From Azolla caroliniana (Eukaryota; Polypodiophyta), in NCBI GenBank assembly GCA_043228905.1, contig JBHGNT010000014.1, forward strand, positions 7,626,001-7,690,000: a DNA stretch of 64,000 nucleotides. The letters are read 5' to 3'. Below are positions 1 to 10,466 of this stretch, in pieces. The first letter of the stretch is position 1. Every line of letters starts with the position of its first letter. The notes below the pieces were generated by a model. It saw only the letters and a program-made list of their open reading frames with translations. It ran no database searches and was not told where the DNA came from. Made by a program: the position numbers and the translations under genes.

Positions 1-298
1 GAAACCATTATAATTAGACCTTACTTCCAAAGAAATGAAAACAATGCTTACTTCATATCTAAGATTGAGAAGGATATCATCGCAAAGTTGCCCAAATAAG
101 GTATGAGGAAAAGAGATAATACAATAATGGAGAATTAGGAAATTCTAAAAGCGCATGTGAAGATGTGCAAGAAAAGGAAGACCTCATTGTTGCAATGGAA
201 TTTGCCTTGTAGATTAACAAGAACTCCAACAACGACCATGCAAACAGGTTAAGCAAATCCCCACTCCAACTATGGGCGAGACCATTGTAGTAACCTTT
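1..298. other. Flanking sequence left of Copia-1, no gene seen
   Basis: AT-rich sequence preceding the 5-bp target duplication of Copia-1. The short open frames here are not convincing and I recognise no domain. With Copia-1 removed this sequence joins directly to position 10858, so it is the older insertion target of that element. It may be host DNA or the remains of an older element. Confidence 0.5.
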
Positions 299-303
299 GT
301 AAC

Positions 304-689
304 TGTAGAAAGTAGCGTGCGGAAGCAGGTATGAAGACAGAACAGAGGAAGGAAACTCAGGTTCAATGGAGAGCTTGGGCTTACACGGTATACGCGGGAG
401 AGACAGAGAGAGTAGACACAAAAAACTATTTCAATAATAATACTCAAGTCTGTACATAAGACGTGCTCAGTGAACACTTTTATACAAATCCTGGAAGGAC
501 TGACCGAAGTACTGATAGTACTTCAATGCTCATTAAGAGCTCCTACACTAACTCCCAAATATATTCCTCACGGAATATCTTTCCTAACGACCTCCCAGTT
601 TACGCACTCGGCCTAACTGATCGGTCCCAACCGATCCGGTCCTCGGCTTCTTCAGCTGATCCGGCCGATGTTGAGCTTGTCTCTCAACA
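304..689 (-). repeat. Copia-1 3' LTR
   Basis: 386 bp, nearly identical to 10467-10852. In element orientation it begins TGTTGAGAGACAAGCTCAAC, so its first bases form a short hairpin (TGTTGAG, 7-base spacer, CTCAACA). Further in are an AAGTAC/GTACTT hairpin (about 510-525) and a purine-rich GAGA tract on the plus strand. The last bases are CTTTCTACA. Confidence 0.95.
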
Positions 690-713
690 CTCCCCCTCAA
701 GCTCAACTTGAGG
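690..713 (-). promoter_or_regulatory. Copia-1 polypurine tract with adjoining palindrome
   Basis: The minus strand reads CTTGAGGGGGAG directly before the 3' LTR: the plus-strand primer site. Just upstream the same strand has CTCAAG, TTGAG, CTTGAG, a perfect inverted repeat overlapping the tract. The same layout recurs in Copia-2, -3, -5 and -6 with changes. Confidence 0.85.
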
Positions 714-1238
714 CTCTTCGGGATCTTCACAGCGCCGGTTCCTCCTGGCTTCTCGCCTCGCTCGCGCTCCTCGACCTGTTCGACTCCACGCGCTTCGACC
801 CTTCCGGTCGGCTTGTCTGCTCATGCGGCCTTTATCAGCTCTTCTGCTGTTGCGGTGTTGACGCTTCTCCTGCTGCCTTTTCTTCCGCTTGGGCCTCGGT
901 TGATTCAGTGTGTCTGAATCAAACATCCGAACCGACTCGGCTACACCTGATCGGTTTTCGCTCTCGTCCGAGTTGGCTGTCTCCAACTCGTCCTCGGTCT
1001 TCTCGCCTTCGATGGCGTCATCTTCCCCATGCGTGGTTGGCTTCGGCTCTCTCCTTCGGTTGCTCCCCTTCTGTCTGCTTCCGAACTTTTCCGCGGGTCC
1101 GCCCTCGGCTTCTTCAGCCGATCCGATGTCGAACTTGTCAACCGACTCGGTGTCGTGGTGTCCACTCCTTTCCTGCTGCCTTGCTTGGTCGTTCGGGGCT
1201 TTTCTCCCCCTCAAGTTTGGCACGTCGAGGTGACGCAA
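690..1238 (-). pseudogene. Copia-1 charged C-terminal extension of Pol
   Basis: An open frame of about 180 residues that follows RNase H and reads in frame through the PPT, ending QVELEGEC then stop at the LTR start. It is rich in Arg, Lys and Glu, contains an acidic stretch and the block ERSGHHDTES, and has no membrane segment. Copia-2 has a homologous tail fused without interruption to RNase H and ending in the same eight residues. Ordinary plant copia Pol ends soon after RNase H, so this looks like a lineage-specific extension. Function unknown; a nucleic-acid or chromatin contact role is only a guess. Confidence 0.6.
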
Positions 1239-1256
1239 TCCAAGCGCACCTGAGAA

Positions 1257-1908
1257 TTACCGCAACTTGTCCAGACCAAGAGGCTTGGTGAAGATGTCGG
1301 CAGTCTGCCGATCCGTCGGAACGTACTGAAGTTCGACTTCACCGGAAAGGACACGCTCACGGACGAAATGATAGTGCACCTCAATGTGCTTGGTCTGTGC
1401 GTGGAAAACAGGGTTCTTCACGAGTTGGATGCTGCTGAGGTTGTCGTAGTAGATCGTCATTGGATCGGACACCTCCTCTTGCAGTTCCTTAAGTAGCCGC
1501 TTCAACCATATGGCTTCGCATGTCGCGACAGCCGCTCCTCGGTACTCGGCTTCGGTGCTCGACAGTGCAACTGTCGGCTACTTCTTACTGCTCCACGCGA
1601 TCGCGGCACTCCCGAGCGAGAACGCGTATCCAGACGTGGATCGGCGATCGGCAGCGTTGCCAGCCCAATCAGCATCGGTGTAGCCGACTAACTGCGCGGC
1701 TGCACCGGTCCGATATAGCAGTCCCCGGTCCTTAGTGCCGTTGACATACCGAAGTATGCGTTGCGTACACTGAAGGTGCTCCTCGGTAGGTCGCGCAATG
1801 AACTGACTGATCATTCCGATTGGATAACTGAGGTCGGGTCGGGTGATGGTCAAGTATATGAGGCTTCCGACCATTTGGCAGAACCTTGTCGGGTCGCATA
1901 CCTTTCCC
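1257..1908 (-). pseudogene. Copia-1 RNase H end of Pol
   Basis: The minus strand encodes the copia RNase H region: GSLIYLTITRPDLSYP, then YTDADWAG, then FTKPLGLDKLR. A stop near 1575 and a small frame break separate the 1578-1874 and 1257-1505 parts. The upstream RT part lies at 6916-7899, across the TRG-1 insertion, and the reading resumes at the target duplication (gtat). This domain would degrade RNA in the RNA/DNA hybrid during reverse transcription. Confidence 0.88.
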
Positions 1909-1913
1909 GTATT

Positions 1914-2675
1914 GTCGTGTTGTTACGCGCGTGCGTGGAGAAAGGCGGGACCACGGGGGTCTTGGACTAGGGAGCGACGGAGCATAGGAAGTCGCACTTC
2001 ACCGTTTCTGGGGCACCCCTGAAACACACCGGAAGCAGCCGAAGGGAGAGAGGGAGTGAGAGAGCCTGCTTGACACCGACTCACGCGCGCGCACACACAC
2101 ACACACACACGCACACACACGCCCTCTTGTACAGGAAATGTAGGGAAGGAGGGGAGCACCCGACACCAACAAGACGCGAATATACATAGACAAACGCAAA
2201 CATATATGTATATATATATAAGAAGAATACACTCCCGGCTTCGAGCCGGACTGAGGTAGGTTACAGTAGTCGTCTGCTGCCAAGCCGTCGTCGGGGAGCT
2301 CACGGGCTCGTCGCGCCGAGCGGGGTCTTGCGCAGGAGATGAGCTAAAGCCAACCCTAAATGAACACAAAGGGGAAGAAGAAGAAGCAGAAGAAACCTAA
2401 CCCTAAACCTACCGGTATACCCTCTAACGCAAAAATGGGCAACCCTTACACAAAGGGCATTCACTTCCTTTTATAGATCAAGGAAAGGGATGCGTTACAA
2501 TGTGGGACAAATCCCGACTTACATGGGATCGTCTGTCCCGACGTGACTACTCTTGGGCACCATAAAGGCGCCCTCGATATTCACACTAAATGTACATTGG
2601 TGCGTACAGACGCTGCACCCAGCCGATGTAGCCAATGTTCCCGATTTCCGCCTCTGGCCGAAATTCTTCACTACA
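1914..2675 (-). repeat. TRG-1 3' LTR
   Basis: 762-bp LTR matching 6147-6910. It contains a (CA)n run near 2090-2120 and a (TA)n run near 2205-2220. A short CCTAACCCTAAACC stretch is telomere-like only by chance. A T upstream of 1914 may belong to the LTR if the target duplication is 4 bp. Confidence 0.88.
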
Positions 2676-2713
2676 TCCGCCCCCACCTAACCACACATCC
2701 ACCGGTATGTGCC
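2676..2713 (-). promoter_or_regulatory. TRG-1 polypurine tract and upstream hairpin block
   Basis: On the minus strand GGCACATACCGGTGGATGTG is followed by a GGTGGGGGCGGA tract next to the 3' LTR. CACAT and ATGTG can pair around ACCGGTGG. The same block precedes the PPT of TRG-2 and TRG-3. Confidence 0.75.
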
Positions 2714-5300
2714 AAGTCCGGTTGAAGGGTGAGAGATTTCGGCCGGTGAGAAACCGGTCTTCCGTTATCCGCATCCCGGCTCACTGCCGGATTGACCCGT
2801 CGGCTTCGAGTCTGCCTTCTCGCTCACCTCCCCGTAGGCTCGTCGACCCGTCGATGGGTCCTCTGCCGCGATCTCCGTAGTACGCGTAGTTCCGTTGGCC
2901 CTTGTTCGGCCGTATGAACACCCTGCTTCCGTCGTATGCTCGATGTCCTCCGCTTAAGGAATACCCGTGGCAACCCGCTTGGCCTCCGTTGTTGAATCGT
3001 GATGTCCCGATGGTGTTTCACGTCGCCTTCGTCCTTCCGCCGCCACCTTCCTTCTCCATGGTCTTACATTGCCGCGTCGGCTCGATCCGCCATGGTCTCC
3101 GGAACGGTGTGGAGGATCCCTTTCCGGCCTTCTCCGCGCTCGCCTTCCCGCTTCGGCACCTCCGCATGCCACATACCCTCGTCTGTTGTTTGGCGTTGCC
3201 CGTGTTGCACTCCTCGTCGGCCCCTTTCCGGCCAGATCGTGCATCGTTGTTCACCCGCATACCGGTGTCCTTTGCATCCGAGGAACACCCCGTAGTAGCC
3301 CGCTTGCCCGTTCCCGTCTTCGTGCTGCTGCAACAGGTCCTGAGTCTTCCGCTTGCCGTCGTCCCCTCGCCCCCACCAGCTTATCACCCCGGCTTGCCGT
3401 GTCAGTCTTCGTTACTTCGACGGAGCTACCGAGATCCACGAAGCGAGTGCGGAGGATCCTCCTCCGGCCTCTCTTCCCATCCTGGTTCCGACCCTGTGCA
3501 GTCCGCTAGGCACTTGTCACTTCGTTCTTGACACCTCCCTTGTGCCGTCTTCCGCTTCCTTCGTTCAGCCCTGCCCGCGCCAAACACCGTCCCGTAGTCA
3601 CGCTTCGATCCGGCCCGCGATGGCCACTTACGAGACTCTTGTTCTACCCAAGGTGTGCCTTTCCGACCTGACACACCTCTCCGTGTTTGCCCCTACCGGC
3701 TCCTTCCGAACCTCGTGTCGTCGGGTCCCGTTCCCTGCCGCCATTGTCCTTCTCCCTCGGTCTCACGTTGCCACGTTGGCCGAACTGCCGGAGCCTCCGG
3801 ATCGGTGTGAGGGTCCCATAGGACCGGACTCCGTTTGTATGCTTGCCGTAAGTCGGGTGTCTTTTGTTTGAGTCCCTCCCGGACTCTCCTCGTGTCTTCC
3901 GCGTAGTCGGGTCCCGTTTCCCGCCGCCACCAACCTTCTCTCTCGGTCTCATGTTGCCACGTTGGCCGAACTGCCGGAGTCTCTGGTTAAGTGTGGGGAT
4001 CCCGTAGGACCGGACCTCCTTACGCCCATTGCCTTTGTCACCTCGCCGCAACCGTCAGTATCTTGGTCTTACGTCGACCGCGTTGCCGACTGCCGAAGTC
4101 TCCAGAACTGGTGTGATGGATCCTCCGTAGGCCACCCTGCCGTAGCCCCTGCCTTCGTCACCTCGCCGACACCGTCAGTATCTTGGTCTTACGTCGACCG
4201 CGTTGCCGACTGCCGAAGTCTCTAGAACCGGTGTGAAGGATCCTCCGTCGGCGTTCGTCGCCTTCCTGACCCTGTCCCGGGTCATCCTTTCCCTCATGCC
4301 GAGAGGGAGGTTTACTCCGCATCCTCTCCCGTGGTACCGACGTACCGTGTCTTCGGCCTCTTCGTAGGCCTGCTCTCTTCCTCCCTCCCGGAATGGTCAT
4401 GCGGGAGTCCGCTCCACCCGGTTCTCGTCCGGGTCCGTTCGTCCTTCTCCGGATTGCCGAGTCCTGTTCTCCTGTCGCCACCGTCTTTCGTACAGGACTT
4501 ACGTTGGCACTCGGGCCTGCAGCCGGATCGGTGTAAGGAATCCCATAGGACCGGCTTTCATTCTCTTTCCAAATCTCAACCTTCGCCCGGTCGGTCTTTC
4601 TCCCCATGTAAAAGAGGGCGGCTCGTCCCGCACCCCCTTCCGTATCGGCACTTTCATGCCGACTCCGGCCCCGATCGAACGATCCACGACCGGATTATGC
4701 TCCACCCGTATCGGAATGCCGATCTCCTCGTGCCGCGTCCGCCCTCGGCCTCCTCGCAGGCCGTTTCCCATCCGACTTCGTTGGCATCATGCCAGGACTC
4801 CTCGGTACCGCCATCCATCTCCTCGGTCTGACATGGGCATACGGGCCCGAATGCCGAGTTCTCCGGAATCCGGTCTGTGGGCTTTCGTCCGCTCCTTCCC
4901 CGTATCGTCTCGCCGGTGATTCTTGGCCCTCTGCCGCCGCCTTCCTCCGCTTGGGACTTACGCAGGTATTCGGGCTCGACTGCCATCGTCTCTGGAGCAA
5001 GCGTGGGAAGACACAAAGAATCACCCGCCCGTTTTACGCCCTTGTCTGTAGCCACCGACTCTTCGTGGTCGGCGGTCGTCTTCTTACCGATCGCGCAAGC
5101 CCCGTCTGGGCTTGCTTCTCCAATGACCAGGATCTCGGGCTGACACGCCCGAAACTGCTGGTCCCAACGTTCTGGTTCTGCAATCGGTATCTCGGCCTCG
5201 TCCTTGGCCGTTCTATCTCCGCAAGTCGAGAGGGTGGCTCGTCCCGCGCCCTCTTCCGTGGTACCGACGTACCCTTCTCTTTCGGCCTCCTCATCCTCCG
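2714..5300 (-). pseudogene. TRG-1 degenerate Gag C-terminal region
   Basis: GC-rich interior with many overlapping frames on both strands, none of which looks like a real protein on the plus strand. On the minus strand scattered pieces match the repeated ETPA-type module of TRG-2 Gag, for example PEAPAVRPTWQRETE around 3770-3815. Frames shift repeatedly, so this is a worn-out coding region. About 2.6 kb of decayed repeat modules explains why the interior is longer than a compact gag. Confidence 0.5.
3740..4260. repeat. Tandem repeats inside TRG-1 Gag region
   Basis: Related units recur: two copies near 4035-4130 and 4155-4250 share a long near-identical stretch (CAGTATCTTGGTCTTACGTC and flanks) spaced 120 bp apart. 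Two more distant copies lie near 3760-3840 and 3945-4015. They correspond on the minus strand to the repeated ETPA-type protein module seen intact in TRG-2 and TRG-3. Confidence 0.7.
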
Positions 5301-5301
5301 A

Positions 5302-6108
5302 TCACCTCCGGCCCGACTCCATAATAAGCCCTTCTTCGGCTTCAATTTTCCCCTCCTCCTCGAGCATCGCTTTGAGCGCTGCGTACGCCTCCGCAGTCCT
5401 GGCCCCAACGCCGACCCTTGCCGACTCTCTTTGTCGTTCGGCCTCTTCCCGCTGTGATGGCACACCGTCGCGTACCTTCCTCTTAGCCTTCTCGGCTCGC
5501 TCGTTGTCTAGCCTTTGGCACACCCTTCCTACCTTCGACCAGTCCTCCGTAAGCCCATTCGCTCCATCATCGTCTTCGAGCTCAATCCCGATGGCTTCCC
5601 GTTCCGCTCGGTCGATCGACCTGACGAACAAAAGGACTTTGTCCGCCCCCACCAAACCTTGTTCCCGCTCTGGGAGCCGAGCAAGTCATCGCTCGAACTC
5701 CCGGAACACCTTCGTCGCACCCCGGTGGGTCTTTGCCGATGCTACCCACTGGTCGAAGTGGTGCCGTACCTAGTTCTTCCGCCATCCTCCGTATGCCTTC
5801 AGGAGCGCCTCTTCGAAGGCCTCCCACGAACCATGAGCTTCACGGAGCTCCATTACTTCCGCTTGCATCCGGACAGCTACGAACCGGCAGAATAACTCCA
5901 GCCTCAACGCCTCGTCTAAGCCACGCTCTTCCATTTCCACGTTGTAGGCTTCCAAGTAAGATGGGACTTTGTCCTCGTTGAAACGGACGACTCTTTCGAC
6001 CACTCGCCCAACCGCTTGTTGCGCTGCTTCTCGCCTCATCACCACTCGTGCCGACTCCAACACCACTTCGGCCACCATCTCCGCAAGGTCGTCGTCATCC
6101 GACTCCAT
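5302..6108 (-). pseudogene. TRG-1 Gag, N-terminal half with in-frame stops
   Basis: One minus-strand frame from ATG at 6108, starting MESDDDDLAEMVAEVV, runs 269 codons with two in-frame stops (near 5770 and 5685). It matches TRG-2 and TRG-3 Gag along its length: the RERVVRF/NEDKVPSYLEAYN region, then ESWESFEEAL-type text, then GADKVLLFVRSIDR and ELEDDDGANGLTEDW. The most helical block corresponds to a retrotransposon capsid region. No zinc knuckle is visible. No signal of purifying selection can be judged from one decayed copy. Confidence 0.75.
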
Positions 6109-6123
6109 CCTCCCTTGCCGCCC

Positions 6124-6141
6124 TTCACGTCGGGTTCACCA
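6124..6141 (-). promoter_or_regulatory. TRG-1 primer-binding site (tRNA-Trp)
   Basis: The minus strand reads TGGTGAACCCGACGTGAA. This is complementary to the CCA-bearing 3' end of plant tRNA-Trp as I recall it. The identical 18 bases occur in TRG-2 and TRG-3. Plant LTR elements more often use tRNA-Met. Confidence 0.85.
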
Positions 6142-6146
6142 AATAT

Positions 6147-6314
6147 GTCGCGTTGTTACGCGCGTGCGTGGAGAAAGGAGGGACCACGGGGGTCTTGGAC
6201 TAGGGAGCGACGTAGCGTATGAAGTCACAAATCACCGTTTCTGGGGCACCCCTGAAACGCACCGGAAGCAGCCGAAGGGAGAGAGGGAGTGAGAGAGCAT
6301 GCTTGACACCGACT

Positions 6315-6346
<32 letters not shown>

Positions 6347-6910
6347 TGCACACGCCCTCTTGTACAGGAAACGCAGGGAAGGAGGGGAGCACCCGACACC
6401 AACAAGACGCCAATATACACAGACAGACGCAAACGTATATGTATATATATATAAGAAGAATACACTCCCGGCTTCGAGCCGGACTGAGGTAGGTTACAGT
6501 AGTCGTCTGCTGCCAAGCCGCCGTCGGGGAGCTGACGGGCTCGTCGCGCCGAGCGGGGTCTTGCGCAGGAGATGAGCTGAAGCCAACCCTAAATGAACAC
6601 GAAGGGGAAGAAGAAGAAGTAGAAGAAACCTAACCCTAAACCTACCGGTATACCCTCTAATGCAAAAATGGGCAACCCTTACACAAAGGGCGTTCACTTC
6701 CTTTTATAGATCAAGGAAAGGGATGCGTTACAATGTGGGACAAATCCCGACCTACATGGGATCGTCTGTCCCGACTTGACTACTCTTGGGCGCCATAAAG
6801 GCGCCCTCGATATTCACACTAAATGTACATGGGTGCGTACACATGCTGCACCCCGCCGATGTAGCCGATATTCCCGATTTCCGCCTCTGGCCGAAATTCT
6901 TCACGAAACC
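6147..6910 (-). repeat. TRG-1 5' LTR
   Basis: 764-bp counterpart of 1914-2675, with point differences and a slightly different CA-repeat length. The PBS lies at its left edge. The final bases (GAAACC) differ from the equivalent end of the left LTR (TACA). Confidence 0.88.
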
Positions 6911-6915
6911 GTATT

Positions 6916-7899
6916 GGGACGAAGCTTGATGGTTCAGTCCAGAGGAGTCGAAATGGACTTATAGTCGACCATCCCGAGTTTGAAGAGCATACTCAGCACG
7001 TAATGACGTTGGCTGATCAATATGCCTTCGGGGGTACGGATCACTTCGATCCCAAGGAAGTAATGAAGGTCCCCCAGATCCTTCATGTCGAATGATGCCG
7101 CAAGTTGAAGCTTCACGCGGTCGATTTCACCTAGGTCGGCGCCGGTGATGACCAAGTCATCAACATATAGTAAAATACTAACCGGTCCGAGTCGACCTTT
7201 ACGGATGAACAAGGAAGAGTCCGATTTTGACGTGACGAAGCCCAACCGACGCAGTTGTTGCGTGATCTTCGCGTTCCAGGCACGCGGGGCTTGCTTCAGT
7301 CTGTAAAGGGACTTTTTCAGTCGGCATATTGCCAAGGAGTTCGTTCCAGAGTGAAATCCGAGGGGCTGTACCATGTACACCTGTTCCTCAAGGTCACCTT
7401 GCAGGAACGCATTCTTTATATCCATCTGATGTAAGTGCCACCCCTTTGCCGCAACTACTGCCAGCAAAACATGGACGGTCATCATTTTCGCAACCGGCGC
7501 AAACGTCTCATCGTAGTCGATGCCGCGTTTCTGCGCGTAGCCTTTTGCCACTAGCCGAGCCTTGTACCGGTTGACCGAGCCATCGGTGTTGTACTTGACT
7601 TTGTACAGCCATCTACACCCGATCTTCTTCACACCCTTCGGTGCGTCAACCAGGTCCCAGGTCTCGTTCTCCGCCAATGCGTGCATCTCTTCCTCCATCG
7701 TGGCACGTCAATTCGCGTCTTTAGCCGCTTCTGCGTAGCTCTCCGGCTCACGCACTTCCGCTACACGGGTCATGTACGCATAATGATGCGCCATGTACTC
7801 ATTGTATCCGAACCGCAAAACAGGATTCTTCTGGCGGGTAGATCGGCGTAATCTCACATTAGCCGATGTCGAGGCCTTCTCGGCCGACGCGGTCTTCAT
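6916..7899 (-). pseudogene. Copia-1 reverse transcriptase
   Basis: Minus-strand frame with typical copia RT text: MEEEMHALAENETWDLVD, GCRWLYKVKYNTDGS, LVAKGYAQKRGIDYDETFAPVA, QMDIKNAFLQGDLEEQVYM and the catalytic LLYVDDLVITG. A stop in the linker near 7707 separates it from the upstream integrase tail (7708-7899). CGA-to-TGA at about 6955 ends the frame after STPLD, just before the TRG-1 junction. The active-site YVDD is preserved, but the copy cannot be translated whole. Confidence 0.9.
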
Positions 7900-7941
7900 C
7901 TTTAAAGACCCGTCACCGGTTCCCTCGGAGTCGGACTCACG

Positions 7942-9204
7942 TCAGTTTGACTCGTTCCTTTCCGTGCCAGAATCCGACACCTTCTTCTTCCCTTTCTCTT
8001 TGCGTGTAAGCCGTCTCCTCAGCTTCCTGTGCGGGGAATACACGGCCGAGTCTCCACTACTCGCCGACTCTTCATCGGACTGGTCGTACCGACTCAGTCG
8101 TCCAATCGGTCCACATAACCGGAGTGAAATCGGACTCTCTTCGCGGGTCTCGATTTCGGGCTCATCCGGAGGCATCTCGGCCTCGCTGACCTCATCGTTA
8201 GAACTCGTATTGGAGTCGGGGTTCCGAGTCGGGGGTAGGTACCAGGACGCGGACTCGTCAAACACAACGTCGCGGTTGACACGCGCTTGTTTGGTGCGAG
8301 GGTTATAGCACTTATAACCCTTCTGCTCGTCCGAGTAACTGACCAAGATGCATTTCTCGGCCTTTGCGTCCAGCTTCCTCATTTTCTCCTTCGGTATATG
8401 CACATACGCAATGCTACCGAACACCCTCAAGTGTCGCAAGTTCGGCTTCGTTCCGAAATATAGCTCGTGCGCCGACACTTTGTCTCCGATCCGGTTCTGG
8501 ATGTATACCACGGTCCTTACCGCCTTGGCCCAATAGAACTTGGGCAAGCTCTTCTCCGATAGCATTGCCCGTGCCGCTTCCACAACTGACCGATTCTTTC
8601 TCTCGGCCACGCCGTTCTGCTCTGGCGTGTATCTACAACTGAATTCGCGGCGAATTCCCATTTGTTGTAGATAACCGTTGAATTGATCGGAAAAGTACTC
8701 TTTTCCGCGATCCGACCGCAGGCACTTGATCTTTCGTACCGTTTCGGCTTCCACGAAACCTTTGAGGTCCCAGAAACAGTTGAAGACTTCGCTCTTCCTC
8801 TCAATGAGGTAGATCCACGTGTGCCGTGTGTGGTCGTCGATGAAGGAGACGAAATATCGGCTCCCGCCAAGACTAACATTTTGTGTCGGCCCCCATACAT
8901 CGGAGTGTATAAGGTCGAGCTTGTTCCGGCTCCGATTTCGCTCGTTGGGGAAAGGAAGTCGGTGTTGCTTCCCGAGCTGGCAGGCTTCACAAATTTGTGC
9001 CTTTCGGCCACTAAATTTGGGCAATCCGAATACTACCTGTTTCGATTGCAGATCTTGAAGCCGTTGGTGGTTGACGTGGCCTATCCGCTTGTGCCACAAG
9101 TCGATGTCCGACTCGGTCTTTTGTCCCTTCGCGAACATTGCGGTGCCGCCGTCAGTGGAGTCGAGGATGAACATCCTCCCGTCTCTGCGCCCTTGCGCAA
9201 TCAC
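7942..9204 (-). pseudogene. Copia-1 integrase region
   Basis: 420-residue minus-strand frame: the GAG-pre-integrase motif WHKRIGHVNHQRLQDLQ with CEACQLGKQHRLPFP supplies the HHCC zinc site. The core follows with HSDVWGPTQN, CLRSDRGKEY and EQNGVAERKNR, giving the D, D and E catalytic residues, then the copia tail HLRVFGSIAYVHIP. It would insert the cDNA into the genome. It starts at an internal Met; the upstream protease joins through a broken stretch at 9204-9333. Confidence 0.9.
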
Positions 9205-9332
9205 ACGTTCATGAGTTTCCCTTTCAGCCCGACATGGCTAAGGGGAACTTCTCCGACATTTGCGATCGGATGCGGAGTGTCGTCTCCTGTTGCGACTACT
9301 CCAGGTTGTATCGGTTTTTCAAGGTACAAGAA

Positions 9333-10394
9333 TCACTCCTTATGGCTCGTCATGTGGTTTGACGCGCCGGAGTCTACGTACCACACCTCGTCCGATCTCG
9401 GGGTGCTCTGTTTCATTGAGTTTGCTTCGTGTCTCGTCACGAAGACAGACCCTTCTCCAGCTTTCCCGGAGTCTTTGGCGTAGTGCGATCGCTGCCGATT
9501 TCCCCTGTGGGTATGTCCGGAGCCGTTTCCGGAACCGGTTCTCTCCGAATCGGCACGCTTCTTCCAGCACTCACTTTCCCCGTGGCCTTTCTTGCCACAG
9601 TACCAGCACTCCGCGATGGCCTTCCCTTGCCGGTTCTCATCGCTTCGACTCCCCCTGTTTCCGGAGGGTCTGGAGTTGCTGTCGGCATCACTTCGGTGCC
9701 TTCTTCCTTGATCTTGTCGGCCGCCTTCATTGCGCCCCGACTCGCCTCGTCCTCCACGTCCACGGGGCCTATCTCCCTCCATGTATAGCATTCTGCTGTC
9801 GGCGTGTGTGCTTGTAGACGCACCCGCGTGGTTCTCCTCTACCAGGAGCATCGACTGTAAGTCGAAAAAGGACGGCGTATTCTCCCGGGTACACACAGTC
9901 GTTCGGAACGCTCCGAACTTCGACACCAAACCTCCGAGACAGATCTAGACCATCTCGCTCTCCTCGATGTTCACCTCTATGGAGGCGAGGGAGTCGCAGA
10001 TATCCTTGATCTTCGAGGTATAGTCCGCCACCGACAAGTCGCGTTGTTGTAGGTTGCTCAACTCCTGTCGGAGCTGAAGCTTCCTGGCTGTGGTGCTCGC
10101 GGCAAAAATCTTCTTCAGATTTTCCCACGCACCCTTCGGCGTCTTTGCATCCCGAACATAGCTCAATAGTTGTTCGCCCACACACGATGCAAAGCAGTAT
10201 AGTACCCTGCTCGCCGATTGCTCCCACGACGGGAAGTCTCTGTGTGTCGATTCGGGTGCCGCGTCATTAGCTCCTTCGACATAACTCTAGTAACCGTGTC
10301 CGAGCAGGTACTGGTGCATCTTGTTGGACCAAGACGCGTAGTTGGTTCTGTCGAGCTTCTCTGATGGAAGCGAGCTCGCCATGCCTCTATCCAT
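9333..10394 (-). pseudogene. Copia-1 Gag and protease
   Basis: The Gag reading starts at ATG 10394 (MDRGMASSLPSEKLDRTNYA) and contains a UBN2-type copia Gag: KTPKGAWENLKKIF, STTARKLQLRQELSNLQQRD. In-frame stops lie near 10288 and 9945. The zinc knuckle CWYCGKKGHGESEC is intact, and WYVDSGASNHMTS carries the aspartic-protease DSGA near 9345-9380. Gag would form the virus-like particle and bind the RNA. Confidence 0.85.
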
Positions 10395-10454
10395 CGTTCT
10401 TCTTGTTCTACTTCGTCAAGCTGTGTTGGCTGCAGAGAGGTTCTCAACCCTCAC

Positions 10455-10466
10455 GCTCTGATACCA
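10455..10466 (-). promoter_or_regulatory. Copia-1 primer-binding site (initiator tRNA-Met)
   Basis: On the minus strand this reads TGGTATCAGAGC immediately after the 5' LTR. It matches the 3' end of plant initiator tRNA-Met, the usual primer of plant copia elements. Confidence 0.93.

Larger units (their letters stand above)
1914..6910 (-). mobile_element. TRG-1, gag-only LTR element (TR-GAG type), decayed
   Basis: A 5.0-kb LTR element inserted in Copia-1 pol. LTRs at 1914-2675 (762 bp) and 6147-6910 (764 bp) share most of their sequence, including a CA/TA microsatellite block. gtat stands on both sides of the element as the likely target duplication. The PBS matches tRNA-Trp and a PPT with GGGGGCGGA precedes the 3' LTR. 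The interior codes only for a Gag-like protein on the minus strand. No protease, RT, RNase H or integrase is detectable, so it would have needed enzymes in trans. The outermost bases of the right copy differ from the left, so the exact right boundary is uncertain by a few bases. Confidence 0.85.

Noticed and set aside
690-1238. An env-like gene after Copia-1 pol, as in SIRE elements
   Set aside because: No signal peptide, membrane segment or Cys pattern. The text is charged and continuous with RNase H in Copia-2.
2390-2415. Telomere-like CCTAACCCTAAACCTA in the TRG-1 LTR
   Set aside because: Only one or two irregular units, present in both LTR copies as ordinary LTR sequence, so not an interstitial telomere array.
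2902-5457. Long plus-strand open frames across the TRG-1 interior
   Set aside because: GC-rich sequence with few stops in any frame. The plus-strand translations are Pro/Ser/Arg-rich without domains, and the minus-strand frames match TRG Gag, so these are shadows.
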